DNA of 64,000 nt from NCBI GenBank assembly GCA_963680875.1, contig OY804580.1, positions 100,230,000 through 100,293,999 of the forward strand, written 5' to 3'. Of this stretch, positions 42,894-55,030 are shown one piece after another; the stretch's first letter is position 1; each line of letters begins with the position of its first letter. The notes beneath the pieces are model-generated. The model was given only the letters and a program-made list of their open reading frames with translations. It ran no database searches and had not been told where the DNA came from. Source of the stretch: Bathymodiolus brooksi. Taxonomy: Eukaryota > Mollusca > Bivalvia > Mytilida > Modiolidae. The position numbers and the translations under genes were made by a program.

Positions 42894-43202
42894 TTTATTA
42901 TCTTTCATCACCACATCATTCCACTACAAGGGAATGTTTGGGCCCATACAACTACTTTACCCGGCCACATTTTATTGAAATGCATGCGTATTCGTTTTTA
43001 AATTAGAGATATTGCCTGTTTTTCTACGAATTTCAGGTGAAAGTGGCGATAAACACCATAATCCTAATCTTTATTCTTTTTCTATTTTCTATAGAGAGGT
43101 TATTTCAGTCACAGTTTACAGTATTTTGGTTGCTTAGTATTACAGATGTTAGAGACAAAAAAAACGTAGATATCAAACTTACTGCGCACGACGCATTTCT
43201 GG

Positions 43203-43490
43203 AATAACCTTCATCAGGTCGTTCAGAATAACCTTCATCAGGTCGTTCAGAATAACCTTCATCAGGTCGTTCAGAATAACCTTCATCAGGTCGTTCAGAA
43301 TAACCTTCATCAGGTCGTTCAGAATAACCTTCATCAGGTCGTTCAGAATAACCTTCACCAGGTCGTTCAGAATAACCTTCACCAGGTCGTTCAGAATAAC
43401 CTTCATCAGGTCGTTCAGAATAACCTTCATCAGGTCGTTAAGAATAACCTTCACCAGGTCGTTCAGAATAACCTTCATCAGGTCGTTCAG
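43203..43490. repeat. 24-bp tandem array, exactly 12 units
   Basis: The unit is aataaccttcatcaggtcgt + tcag. Twelve units fill 288 bases with only a c/t site and one a/c change. The left flank (gcgcacgacgcatttctgg) and the first unit match the retroelement segment seen once at 24344 and 16713. The 8-codon period keeps a minus-strand frame open, which I do not count as a gene. Confidence 0.9.
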
Positions 43491-44572
43491 AATCGAATGG
43501 TTGAAAAGTTAAATAAATCAAAGTTTTGGAAACCAAATGCGTACTCAAGAATGGACAATCCAGAGGCATCGGCAACCTTGGCCACTCAGGATACATAAAT
43601 AAATAAAACCACAACACAAAAAAAATGATAACATGCATTAATAAGAAAGGACTAAACTAGTCGATACATCTGTTTCACTAAGCTGAAAATAATAAGGGGC
43701 TTTCTTTTTCTTTTCTTATTTATAGCATATCATAATTCCAGAAACACAATGTTCAGCCAAAAAATAATACAAAAAACAAACAAAATAAAAAAATAAACAA
43801 TTAAAGACAAAAACATATAAAAATAAAACAAAACAAAACGGAAAATAAAACAACAACAAAAATGTGAAATGACAAAACCCAAAAATAAATAACTTACCGT
43901 TTGTTACATTTTGTCCAACAATAATTGGAGAACGTATACACTAATGGCACTGTGTCTGTCGCTACCAATTAAATAGAAAACGGATGTTAATCTCCAGTAA
44001 TATATATCGCTTAATGAAAGTAACAAATTAGCGGAAGTCTTTAATTTACAGAACAACTACCCACAAGAAGAGTTATACGTAATTGGTTTTGGTCACATAT
44101 AAAGTTTATGATCAACAGAAAAATCAATGATGTTATCTCGAGAGTATGCGTGCCTATATACATTGTATATATTGTACTTTCATTTCACTATTATTTTGGA
44201 ACAACTATTATAGTGATTCAAATTAAGTATTTTGATGAAAAAGCGCTCGTAACCAATCGGCTGACGGCAATGTTAGTTAGTAAATTAAAGAATTCAATTA
44301 AGCAAGAAATCAAAAGACAACCGACAACAGATGAAGGTAGAATATTAAAACTATGAAATAAAAGGTATGCAAACTCCCACAAAAATTAACAGAACGACAC
44401 ATCTGTTTTATTTTTAAGCATATTTTATTCATTAATGAACTCATGGGTATGACTGGGCAGCCGGGCAGCAGGCAAAGGCAATAAAAACCCTTTATAATAC
44501 TATCATACAGACAACAATCGGTGTACAAAATTTCGATGGTGTCAGCATATGAAATACAATATTATATGAAGA
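43491..44572. other. Non-coding stretch with one small hydrophobic open frame
   Basis: 43735-43890 is A-rich low-complexity sequence. A plus-strand 82-codon frame at 44108-44356 has a hydrophobic stretch at about residues 14-40 and a basic end. No family is recognised and it may be chance. Confidence 0.35.
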
Positions 44573-45412
44573 GTTTTGAAGATACCAAAGGAGTAATCAG
44601 AATCCATATGTCGAAGAACAGACAACACAATGGCCAACAGAAAAAGAACAAACAACGATCTACAAAACATACACATAAACCTAAAGATCGAGTAACACGA
44701 ACCCCATTAAAAATCGGGGAATGAACTCGGGTGCACCGGTAGGGCAAGCAGTTCCTGCCCCACAAATGGCACCCGTCGTGTCAATCTAGTTGCAAACCCG
44801 GTGATAAGTCATGAATGAGGAAAGGACCGGGAAGTGCCTAAGACAAGTGGAACATATCCGTGGTCATTTGAGACATAGATACTAGTATTCCATAACGGTC
44901 AACCAAGTCATGGTGGCGACCGTAAAACTTTCGAATTGATGACTTCAACTTAACCCAGAGGAACCCTTGGTTCAGTAGCTTCCTTGTTAGCAGCAATTTT
45001 GATGATAGCGATTTATTATTGAAAAATGTCAAGTGAGCAATTCCAAGCTACATTGTATATCATGGCGAGAACAAGTTATATTTTCATGATATGATGATGA
45101 TGTTTGCCTTGTACTAGATCAACACGCGGAGTGAGATTTTAGTATGACAGCTCACCGAAACAACAGTCCACAGATAGATATGTTTCTCTAGTCTGACACA
45201 TTATTGATTCCGAGCCAACCAGTCTTTGTAGCTTCCTTGTTAGAAGCAACACTCTATCAAGGAAATCATGATGGGAACCACAAGCTCTGGTATCAGTTGA
45301 GAGATATATACTCCATATGCAGGTGCTGCTGGAATGTTGCTACATATAAATGGAAAGTTTACAATGGGAAAATTGAAATCATCTCTTTTGTCGTAAAGTT
45401 TCGTTCGTAACC
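44573..45412 (-). mobile_element. Family A retroelement with reverse transcriptase C-terminal coding, interrupted
   Basis: Read on the minus strand, 45412-45220 encodes DDFNFPIVNFP, SNIPAAPAYGVYISQL-like and PIMISLIECC-like pieces. The SINE-like insert (second family) spans about 45050-45215. Then 45032-44838 encodes LLLTRKLLNQGF, LKSSIRKFYGRHHDLVDRYG and SQMTTDMFHLS, followed by the family A tail to 44573. This links tail A to a reverse transcriptase and gives its orientation. The class is uncertain; Penelope-like is my best guess from the GIPMGTN/YIDD-type relative at 53554. Confidence 0.65.
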
Positions 45413-45467
45413 GCCCCTAACTGTCAATTTCGAGGTGTAGGTCAAGGTATGTAACGTAATAACAACC

Positions 45468-48400
45468 CTGTCCTTTCCTCGTTCATGACTTATCACGGGA
45501 TTTCAAACCCGACGGGTGATACATGTGGAGCAGGATCTGCTTTCCCTTCAGGACCACCCGCGTTCACCCCAGGTTTTAATGGTGTTGGTGTTGCTCGATC
45601 TTTACTTTTCTGTGTAGTGTTTTGTAGATCATTATTTGTTCTTTAGTTTTTTGTGTAGTGTTTTGTAGATCATTATTTGTTCTTTAGTTTTCTGTGTAGT
45701 GTTTTGTAGATCATTATTTGTTCTTTAGTTTTGTAGATCATTATTTGTTCTTTATTGTAGATCATTATTTGTTCTTTAGTTTTCTGTGTAGTGTTTTGTA
45801 GATCATTATTTGTTCTTTAGTTTTCTGTGTAGTGTTTTGTAGATCATTATTTGTTCTTTAGTTTTCTGTGTAGTGTTTTGTAGATCATTATTTGTTCTTT
45901 AGTTTCCTGTGTAGTGTTTTGTAGATCATTATTTGTTCTTTAGTTTTCTGTGTAGTGTTTTGTAGATCATTATTTGTTCTTTAGTTTTCTGTGTAGTGTT
46001 TTGTAGATCATTATTTGTTCTTTAGTTTCCTGTGTAGTGTTTTGTAGATCATTATTTGTTCTTTAGTTTTCTGTGTAGTGTTTTGTAGATCATTATTTGT
46101 TCTTTAGTTTTCTGTGTAGTGTTTTGTAGATCATTATTTGTTCTTCAGTTTCCTGTGTAGTGTTTTGTAGATCATTATTTGTTCTTTAGTTTTCTGTGTA
46201 GTGTTTTGTAGATCATTATTTGTTCTTTAGTTTCCTGTGTAATGTTTTGTAGATCATTATTTGTTCTTTAGTTTTCTGTGTAGTGTTTTGTAGATCATTA
46301 TTTGTTCTTAAGTTTTCTGTGTAGTGTTTTGTAGATCATTATTTGTTCTTTAGTTTTCTGTGTAGTGTTTTGTAGATCATTATTTGTTCTTTAGTTTTCT
46401 GTGTAGTGTTTTGTAGATCATTATTTGTTCTTTAGTTTCCTGTGTAGTGTTTTGTAGATCATTATTTGTTCTTTAGTTTTCTGTGTAGTGTTTTGTAGAT
46501 CATTATTTGTTCTTTAGTTTCCTGTGTAATGTTTTGTAGATCATTATTTGTTCTTTAGTTTTCTGTGTAGTGTTTTGTAGATCATTATTTGTTCTTTAGT
46601 TTTCTGTGTAGTGTTTTGTAGATCATTATTTGTTCTTTAGTTTTCTGTGTAGTGTTTTGTAGATCATTATTTGTTCTTTAGTTTTCTGTGTAGTGTTTTG
46701 TAGATCATTATTTGTTCTTTAGTTTTCTGTGTAGTGTTTTGTAGATCATTATTTGTTCTTTAGTTTTCTGTGTAGTGTTTTGTATATCATTATATGTTCT
46801 TTAGTTTTCTGTGTAGTGTTTTGTAGATCATTATTTGTTCTTTAGTTTTCTGTGTAGTGTTTTGTAGATCATTATTTGTTCTTTAGTTTTCTGTGTAGTG
46901 TTTTGTAGATCATTATTTGTTCTTTAGTTTTCTGTGTAGTGTTTTGTAGATCATTATTTGTTCTTTAGTTTTCTGTGTAGTGTTTTGTAGATCATTATTT
47001 GTTCTTTAGTTTTCTGTGTAGTGTTTTGTAGATCATTATTTGTTCTTTAGTTTTCTGTGTAATGTTTTGTAGATCATTATGTGTTCTTTAGTTTTCTGTG
47101 TAGTGTTTTGTAGATCATTATTTGTTCTTTAGTTTCCTGTGTAGTGTTTTGTAGATCATTATTTGTTCTTTAGTTTTCTGTGTAGTGTTTTGTAGATCAT
47201 TATTTGTTCTTTAGTTTCCTGTGTAGTGTTTGTAGATCATTATTTGTTCTTTAGTTTTCTGTGTAGTGTTTTGTAGATCATTATTTGTTCTTTAGTTTTC
47301 TGTGTAGTGTTTTGTAGATCATTATTTGTTCTTTAGTTTCCTGTGTAATGTTTTGTAGATCATTATTTGTTCTTTAGTTTTCTGTGTAGTGTTTTGTAGA
47401 TCATTATTTGTTCTTTAGTTTTCTGTGTAGTGTTTTGTAGATCATTATTTGTTCTTTTGTTTTCTGTGTAGTGTTTTGTAGATCATTATTTGTTCTTTAG
47501 TTTTCTGTGTAGTGTTTTGTAGATCATTATTTGTTCTTTAGTTTTCTGTGTAGTGTTTTGTAGATCATTATTTGTTCTTTAGTTTTCTGTGTAGTGTTTT
47601 GTAGATCATTATTTGTTCTTTAGTTTTCTGTGTAGTGTTTTGTAGATCATTATTTGTTCTTTAGTTTTCTGTGTAGTGTTTTGTAGATCATTATTTGTTC
47701 TTTAGTTTCCTGTGTAGTGTTTTGTAGATCATTATTTGTTCTTTAGTTTTCTGTGTAGTGTTTTGTAGATCATTATTTGTTCTTTAGTTTTCTGTGTAGT
47801 GTTTTGTAGATCATTATTTGTTCTTTAGTTTTCTGTGTAGTGTTTTGTAGATCATTATTTGTTCTTTAGTTTCCTGTGTAGTGTTTTGTAGATCATTATT
47901 TGTTCTTTAGTTTTCTGTGTAGTGTTTTGTAGATCATTATTTGTTCTTTAGCTTCCTGTGTAGTGTTTTGTAGATCATTATTTGTTCTTTAGTTTTCTGT
48001 GTAGTGTTTTGTAGATCATAATTTGTTCTTTAGTTTTCTGTGTAGTGTTTTGTAGATCATTATTTGTTCTTTAGTTTCCTGTGTAGTGTTTTGTAGATCA
48101 TTATTTGTTCTTTAGTTTTCTGTGTAGTGTTTAGTAGATCATTATTTGTTCTTTAGTTTTCTGTGTAGTGTTTTGTAGATCATTATTTGTTCTTTAGTTT
48201 TCTGTGTAGTGTTTTGTAGATCATTATTTGTTCTTTAGTTTTCTGTGTAGTGTTTTGTAGATCATTATTTGTTCTTTAGTTTTCTGTGTAGTGTTTTGTA
48301 GATCATTATTTGTTCTTTAGTTTTCTGTGTAGTGTTTTGTAGATCATTATTTGTTCTTTTGTTTTCTGTGTAGTGTTTTGTAGATCATTATTTGTTCTTT

Positions 48401-50160
48401 AGTTTTCTGTGTAGTGTTTTGTAGATCATTATTTGTTCTTTAGTTTTCTGTGTAGTGTTTTGTAGATCATTATTTGTTCTTTAGTTTCCTGTGTTTAGTG
48501 TTTTGTAGATCATTATTTGTTCTTTAGTTTTCTGTGTAGTGTTTTGTAGATCATTATTTGTTCTTTAGTTTTCTGTGTAGTGTTTTGTAGATCATTATTT
48601 GTTCTTTAGTTTCCTGTGTAGTGTTTTGTAGATCATTATTTGTTCTTTAGTTTTCTGTGTAGTGTTTTGTAGATCATTATTTGTTCTTTAGTTTTCTGTG
48701 TAGTGTTTTGTAGATCATTATTTGTTCTTTAGTTTCCTGTGTAATGTTTTGTAGATCATTATTTGTTCTTTAGTTTTCTGTGTAGTGTTTTGTAGATCAT
48801 TATTTGTTCTTTAGTTTCCTGTGTAGTGTTTTGTAGATCATTATTTGTTCTTTAGTTTTCTGTGTAGTGTTTTGTAGATCATTATTTGTTCTTTAGTTTC
48901 CTGTGTAGTGTTTTGTAGATCATTATTTGTTCTTTAGTTTTCTGTGTAGTGTTTTGTAGATCATTATTTGTTCTTTAGTTTTCTGTGTAGTGTTTTGTAG
49001 ATCATTATTTGTTCTTTAGTTTTCTGTGTAGTGTTTTGTAGATCATTATTTGTTCTTTAGTTTTCTGTGTAGTGTTTTGTAGATCATTATTTGTTCTTTA
49101 GTTTCCTGTGTAGTGTTTTGTAGATCATTATTTGTTCTTTAGTTTTCTGTGTAGTGTTTTGTAGATCATTATTTGTTCTTTAGTTTTCTGTGTAGTGTTT
49201 TGTAGATCATTATTTGTTCTTTAGTTTCCTCTGTAGTGTTTTGTAGATCATTATTTGTTCTTTAGTTTCCTGTGTAGTGTTTTGTAGATCATTATTTGTT
49301 CTTTAGTTTTCTGTGTAGTGTTTTGTAGATCATTATTTGTTCTTTAGTTTTCTGTGTAGTGTTTTGTAGATCATTATTTGTTCTTTAGTTTCCTGTGTAG
49401 TGTTTTGTAGATCATTATTTGTTCTTTAGTTTTCTGTGTAGTGTTTTGTAGATCATTATTTGTTCTTTAGTTTTCTGTGTAGTGTTTTGTAGATCATTAT
49501 TTGTTCTTTAGTTTTCTGTGTAGTGTTTTGTAGATCATTATTTGTTCTTTAGTTTCCTGTGTAGTGTTTTGTAGATCATTATTTGTTCTTTAGTTTTCTG
49601 TGTAGTGTTTTGTAGATCATTATTTGTTCTTTAGTTTTCTGTGTAGTGTTTTGTAGATCATTATTTGTTCTTTAGTTTCCTGTGTAGTGTTTTGTAGATC
49701 ATTATTTGTTCTTTAGTTTTCTGTGTAGTGTTTAGTAGATCATTATTTGTTCTTTTGTTTTCTGTGTAGTGTTTTGTAGATCATTATTTGTTCTTTAGTT
49801 TTCTGTGTAGTGTTTTGTAGATCATTATTTGTTCTTTAGTTTTCTGTGTAGTGTTTCGTAGATCATTATTTGTTCTTTAGTTTTCTGTGTAGTGTTTTGT
49901 AGATCATTATTTGTTCTTTAGTTTTCTGTGTAGTGTTTTGTAGATCATTATTTGTTCTTTAGTTTTCTGTGTAGTGTTTTGTAGATCATTATTTGTTCTT
50001 TAGTTTTCTGTGTAGTGTTTTGTAGATCATTATTTGTTCTTTAGTTTTCTGTGTAGTGTTTTGTAGATCATTATTTGTTCTTTTGTCCTTTTTCTTTTGG
50101 CCATTGTGTTGTCTGTTCTCCTTCGATTTATGGTTCCTTTACACCTTTGGCATCTTCATA
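45468..50160 (+). repeat. 41-bp minisatellite (~109 units) inside a family A tail
   Basis: The element enters with cgttcatgacttatcacggg ... ggtgttgctcgatctttac and leaves with ttttggccattgtgttgtct and cctttggcatcttc. Between about 45600 and 50085 are about 109 units of 41 bp made of ctttagttttctgtgtagtg and ttttgtagatcattatttgt. Variant units carry tttcctgtg in place of ttttctgtg in a scattered pattern. A few short or indel units occur at 45735-45775, 47220 and 48490. The unit length is not a multiple of three, so no long frame exists. Confidence 0.93.
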
Positions 50161-50611
50161 ATCTTCTTAGCGAATGTGTCTTATTTCTTATATCTTATGA
50201 TGGTGTTTGGTATCTCCAAACTCTTCTGATATTGGACAGGATATGCTTACACTTCCGGAATGCCTGATATCGCCTCTATTTATTATTATGAGTGTAAACT
50301 ATGTTTGTAAGCTGTACCAGTTTTCTTTAAAATATCAACTTACGTGTTAGACTTCTGACTTTCAAAAATTCCAGGCTAAACAACACAGCTAGGGAATCAA
50401 TGGCTCAAGAGTAATTCCGAAAGAAACACGTGGGGTTTTTTTGGGGGGGGGGAGTCAAATAGATCGGGTGCACTACTGAGTAATAGAGTTACTCGGTCTA
50501 CATTATGATACTATTTTAATAATGTATCAGTAGGTGCTTGAATAATGTTATCACAATATAGCTTAAAGGTTTCTCACACCTTGTAAATAAACGGCTCTAC
50601 ATTTTAAAGAA
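50161..50611. other. No gene; G run
   Basis: A short repeat of the tail end (ggtatctccaaactcttctg) at 50198-50220 and a G run at about 50441-50452. Otherwise nothing. Confidence 0.4.
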
Positions 50612-50766
50612 GTGTTTGAAGATATCAAAGGGGTAAATAGATTCCGTAAATCGTAGAAGGACAGAAAACATAATGGCCAAAAGGAAAAGGACAAAAGGAC
50701 AAACAACGATCTACAAAACATACACATAAAACTAATGATCGCGTAACACGAACCCCACTATAGACA
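50612..50766 (-). repeat. Retroelement 3' tail, family A
   Basis: Plus-strand gtttgaagatatcaaagggg to cgtaacacgaaccccacta. Confidence 0.65.
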
Positions 50767-50806
50767 GGTGCATCATTGAAATATATGCTCTTCAAGTGTG
50801 CTAATT

Positions 50807-51030
50807 TGTCAGTTGTATTGGTGTAGGAAACCGGAGTACCCTGGGAAAACCACCGACCTGCCGCAAGTCACTGACAAACTTATCACATAATGTTTTATTG
50901 AGTATACCTCGCCATGAGCGGGATTAGAACTGACAACGTTAGTGTTGATAGGCACCGATTGCATACAACTGTGTAGATGTAAACCATTTACCATGCGATA
51001 ACGACCAGAACGATCCCTTTATGCCAGAGG
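50807..51030 (-). mobile_element. tRNA-derived SINE, 3' end missing
   Basis: Has ggaaaccggagtaccctgg, accaccgacctgccgcaagt, acctcgccatgagcgggatt with a decayed B box, and the tRNA-head remnants at 50965-51020. Confidence 0.6.
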
Positions 51031-52439
51031 CGTATGTGGAAGTATAGAATAATTGGGTAGAACTCGTATATCATTTTGTAATATCTGATATTAGCATACA
51101 TTTTGAATCATTTTGCTTTCACATTTTAGAGCATTGGTAACACGTAGGAGATATTATCAAGGCAAGCACCAAGCATATTCAAGTTTGATCCTCACCACAC
51201 TGGAGATCAAATAGATCCCAATTTCCACACAGGGAGTAGAAGGGGTTTTACAAGTATAGGATAACGTGCTTCTCCACTAAGCACACATCATTAGGAGTAA
51301 AAGCAAAGCATTTTCCTTTCGTCACGAAACTTGTGTTAATTTCGCTAAATTGCAATATCTTCTTATATTTTTAAGCAGATATCTGAAACACATATTCACT
51401 CAGACCAACTAATAATAAATACTTAATTATTTAATTGTACGTGTGAGTGAACTGAAAGTATATACACTGTAGATTTATCGTGATCTAGAATTGACCTAAT
51501 TATTTCCGCGTTTCTAATTTTCGCTCTTCGCAAAAAAACCCGAAAAAACTAAGCTACGCAAAACTCAATTGATATTAAGAATCCAGAAAATCACAGAAAT
51601 TAAGGAATTACAAACAACAAATATTACACATCGCGGCTTGTTAAATAAACATTAGAGAATACCGAAGGAGCAATCAAAAATGGACAATACAGAGAAACTG
51701 GCAACATAGGGTACAAAAGTACGAATATATTCCGATATGGTTAATACAAATCAATGCTCACATATATTCAATGACTTCAAGCTGTTTTATCATAAAAAAA
51801 AATCCTAAATGTCATCAAACTTTATAAGAAAATTAAATTATTGAAATAAGAAATTTAGTTCAGATTTACACATTTACTAGATTAAAACAAGAAAATATAA
51901 TTATCGGAGCATATTACTGTAATGGTTGATTACTCAGAAAATGGCCGAAAGTTCCTGTCGACTTTATAATTGAATTGTTGTTATTAAAGTTTCAAATTAC
52001 AAGTTAAAGATTATGTAACAATATTGATCGGAGTATCAAGATTCAACAAAGAAATTATGTCAGTCAAACGCATTGGTATGAACCCATCAAATACTACAAA
52101 CTAAGACACTCAAGTTTTGTGATGAAGTCTTTTCATTACTTCTGTAGTGATTATGATTACAAATGAACTATGTAGTCACGCTGATAATTTATTTTCAAAA
52201 ATTCAGAAAGAATATCGATGCGTATTGTTTTTTTAATCTAACATTCGTTCAACCATATTTTCAACACCTTATGAAGTTGTATTTCAAGACAGATTAACTT
52301 TACAGTCTACGCAGATAAATTTGGTTACCACGACAACCATTGACGAAAATTCAATAGACATTAAATTTGAGGAAACCATTGTGTAAAATCGCATTTATAA
52401 AAACAACAATTTAGTTTATGGTATGAGAAAATACAATGA
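51031..52439. other. No gene; one retroelement tail fragment
   Basis: 51640-51720 is tail family C (taaataaacattagagaata ... gaaactggcaacatagggta). The rest is AT-rich with nothing recognised. Confidence 0.45.
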
Positions 52440-52640
52440 AAGTTTGAAGATACCAAAGGGGTAATCAGAAGACGTAGATTGAACAATACCATAGCTAAAA
52501 GAAAAGGGACAAGCACATCTACAAAACATCACACAGCAAACTTAAAGATTGAGCCACACGAATCCCACAAACTACCGGGGTAAATAAGCTTTCTCCGGAA
52601 GGGTTCCAGCTTCACTAGTGGCATCCGTCGTGTTGCTGTT
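52440..52640 (-). repeat. Retroelement 3' tail, family A, diverged
   Basis: Plus-strand agtttgaagataccaaaggg, ctacaaaacatcacacagc, ccacacgaatcccacaaact and ggcatccgtcgtgttgct. Confidence 0.6.
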
Positions 52641-52959
52641 AACGACACACAAACATCATGAAATATGAAAAGAAAGTCAAATTGTATCCATTCGAAATAC
52701 TGCACTACCTTATCAATTAAAAAACCAAGGATTTCACAATGAAAATAGTTGATAGAAATATGGGTACTAGCTTGTGACAGACACACAACTGTGAACTTAT
52801 ATTAACGGACGAAACACAAAAAAAAAGAAAAAATACCATGAAAAATAATACATGTGTAGAGTAATTTCAAATCAGAATCACAGAAATACCAGTAAAAGGA
52901 CTTATTTACTTGATGTCCTTTTCCTAAATAATTTTTTATTTAGTGATTATTTTGACAAT
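52641..52959. other. No gene recognised
   Basis: Short AT-rich spacer leading into the 59-bp array. The last part (52935-52990) already resembles a degenerate unit. Confidence 0.35.
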
Positions 52960-53552
52960 GAAGTTGAAGTAAAGGATACCTCAGTTACAGCTATGTATGC
53001 TTCATACATGATTCCACAGATACAGCTAGGTATTGACAAGATACCACAGATACAGCTAGGTATGCTTCATACATTAGTCTACACCTAGAAATAAAGGATA
53101 CCACAGATACAGCTAGGTATGCTTCATACATTGGTCTACACCTAGAAATAAAGGATACCACAGATATAGCTAGGCATGCTTCATACATTGGTCAACACCT
53201 AGAAACTGACAAAATACCATAAATACAGCTAGGTATGCTTCATACATTGTTCTACACCTAGAAATTGATAAGATACCACAGATACAGCTAGGTATGCCTC
53301 ATACATTGTTCTACACCTAGAAATTGACAAGATACCACAGATACAGCTAGGTATGTTTCATACGTCTACACCTATAAATTGACAAGATACCACAGATACA
53401 GCTAGGTATGCTTCATACGTCTACACCTAGAAATTGACAAGATACCACAGATACAGCTAGGTATGCTTCATACATAGGTCTACAGCTAGAAATTGACAAG
53501 ATACCACAGATACAGCTAGGTATGCTTCATGCATTGTTCTACACCTAGAAAT
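52960..53552 (+). repeat. 59-bp array of reverse transcriptase codons, left part
   Basis: About ten units, the better ones of 59 bp, built from gataccacagatacagctag, gtatgcttcatacattggtc and tacacctagaaattgacaa. One unit translates as DTTDTARYASYIGLHLEID, which matches ETTDTASSASFLELYLEFD in the reverse transcriptase at 53554, so the unit is a piece of that gene type. Several units are shortened or altered (53020-53050, 53345-53400). Confidence 0.85.
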
Positions 53553-53553
53553 T

Positions 53554-54300
53554 GTGTTAGGCTACAATTCCACATATTTTTCAAACAAAATTGAAAAAGG
53601 TAAAACATGCTACCCCGAGGAACAAGTGATCAGTATGCTGGAGTTCCTCATCGATAACATATTTGTCTCCTTTGGAGGGACACTGTTTCAGCAGGTCGTC
53701 GGCATACCAATGGGTACGAATTGTACCCTTCTTCTAGCCGATTTATTTGTATGCTCATATGAGTCGGAGTTTCTTCAAAAGCTTGTTAAAGATAAGAAGA
53801 TTCATGAAGCTAGAGCCTTTAATTTCACATACAGGTATATTGATAACGTTTTATCTATCAAAAATTCTAGATTTGCAGAATTTCTTCCATTGATATATCC
53901 TTCAGAGCTGGAAATTAAAGAGACCACAGATACAGCTTCGTCCGCATCATTTTTGGAATTATACCTCGAATTTGACGACAGTGGTCAAGTCAGTACTAAA
54001 ATTTATGATAAACGGGACGATTTCAATTTTAAAATCATAAATTTTCCAAATATGTGCAGCAATATACCAGCTTCTCCTGCATATGGTGTTTACATCTCGC
54101 AATTGATTCGTTATGCAAGGGCCAGTAGCAATTATTCTTATTTCTTGAAACGTCATTTGTATCTTAGAAACAGGCTACTGGATCAGGGCTATACAAAGAT
54201 TCGCCTTATTCGATCTCTTAAAAAGTTTATATTCTGATACCAAGATCTTGTGGAAATATATTCTGTCTCTGCAGAGACAATGGTGAACGATGGATTTTGA
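53554..54300 (+). pseudogene. Reverse transcriptase fragment, catalytic site altered
   Basis: An open frame from a non-ATG codon at 53554 to TGA 54235-54237, continuing in frame after the stop as YQDLVEIYSVSAETMVNDGF to about 54300. Motifs: FGGTLFQQVVGIPMGTN, then LLLADLFVCSYESEF (about residues 40-75); FTYRYIDNVLSI (about 91-102), where the usual catalytic pair YIDD reads YIDN; LEIKETTDTASSASFLELYL; KRDDFNFKIINFPNMCSNIP; AYGVYISQLIRYARA; and a C-terminal LLDQGYTKIRLIRSLKKF. It is a middle-to-end part of the domain with the N-terminus missing. The Asn and the internal stop indicate a dead copy. I place it tentatively near Penelope-like elements. Confidence 0.8.
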
Positions 54301-54586
54301 TAAAGTGAAATTGTATAAAGATAAGGAAGTCAACAACAATGTCAAAGATATTTTTTGTCAATGTGTGACGTAAAAGTGTTTTTGACATTTTCTTTCGTAG
54401 TTAAAATACTTCAGGGGACTCGTGGTTGTTGATGAAGATGGTTCACGATAGATGTTCCACCCTCCTCACTGGACTTAGTACTGCGTTGACTACTATTTTA
54501 CCTATTTTGTTCCAGTATTGTTATAAATGCTGTTATAGTGACAGCCGGAACCTTTGAACCGTAATGAAAGCGGGAGGTTTGGCGAC
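54301..54586 (+). other. 3' region of the inserted retroelement
   Basis: Between the end of the reverse transcriptase and tail B. Presumed 3' non-coding part of the same insertion; no feature is visible. Confidence 0.4.
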
Positions 54587-54764
54587 GTAAAATCTGATTC
54601 AACCCACCATTTCTTCAGAAATGCGTGTACCAAGTCAGGGTCATTACGGTTTTTCCAGTTTTCCGGTTGTTGGCTGATTTTGTCTGTTTATATACTTATG
54701 AATTTTGACTTTCCCTTTGGAAGATTGCTCAGAGTTCGGTAATTTTGTTATTACCCTTATTCAT
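54587..54764 (+). repeat. Retroelement 3' tail, family B
   Basis: From aaatctgattcaacccacc to gttattacccttatt, ending exactly where the 59-bp array resumes. Its position 0.3 kb after the reverse transcriptase suggests that tail B is the 3' end of that element. Confidence 0.65.
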
Positions 54765-55030
54765 ACATAGGTCTACATCTAGAAATTGACAAGATACCAC
54801 CGATACAGCTAGGTATGCTTCATACATTCATCTACACCTAGAATTTGACAAGATACCACAGATACAGCTAGGTATGCTTCATACATAGGTCTACACCTAG
54901 AAATTGACAAGATACCACAGATACAGCGAGGTATGGTTCATACATAGGTCTACACCTATAAATTGACAAGATACCACAGATACAGCTAGGTATGCTTCAT
55001 ACATTGTTCTACACCTAGAAATTGACAAGG
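54765..55030 (+). repeat. 59-bp array of reverse transcriptase codons, right part
   Basis: About four and a half units of 59-60 bp, the same as in the left part, running into coding sequence of another reverse transcriptase copy at 55031. Confidence 0.85.

Noticed and set aside
43179..43478. Minus-strand 99-codon frame of KVILNDLM repeats
   Set aside because: It is the translation of the 12-unit 24-bp array; no independent coding evidence.
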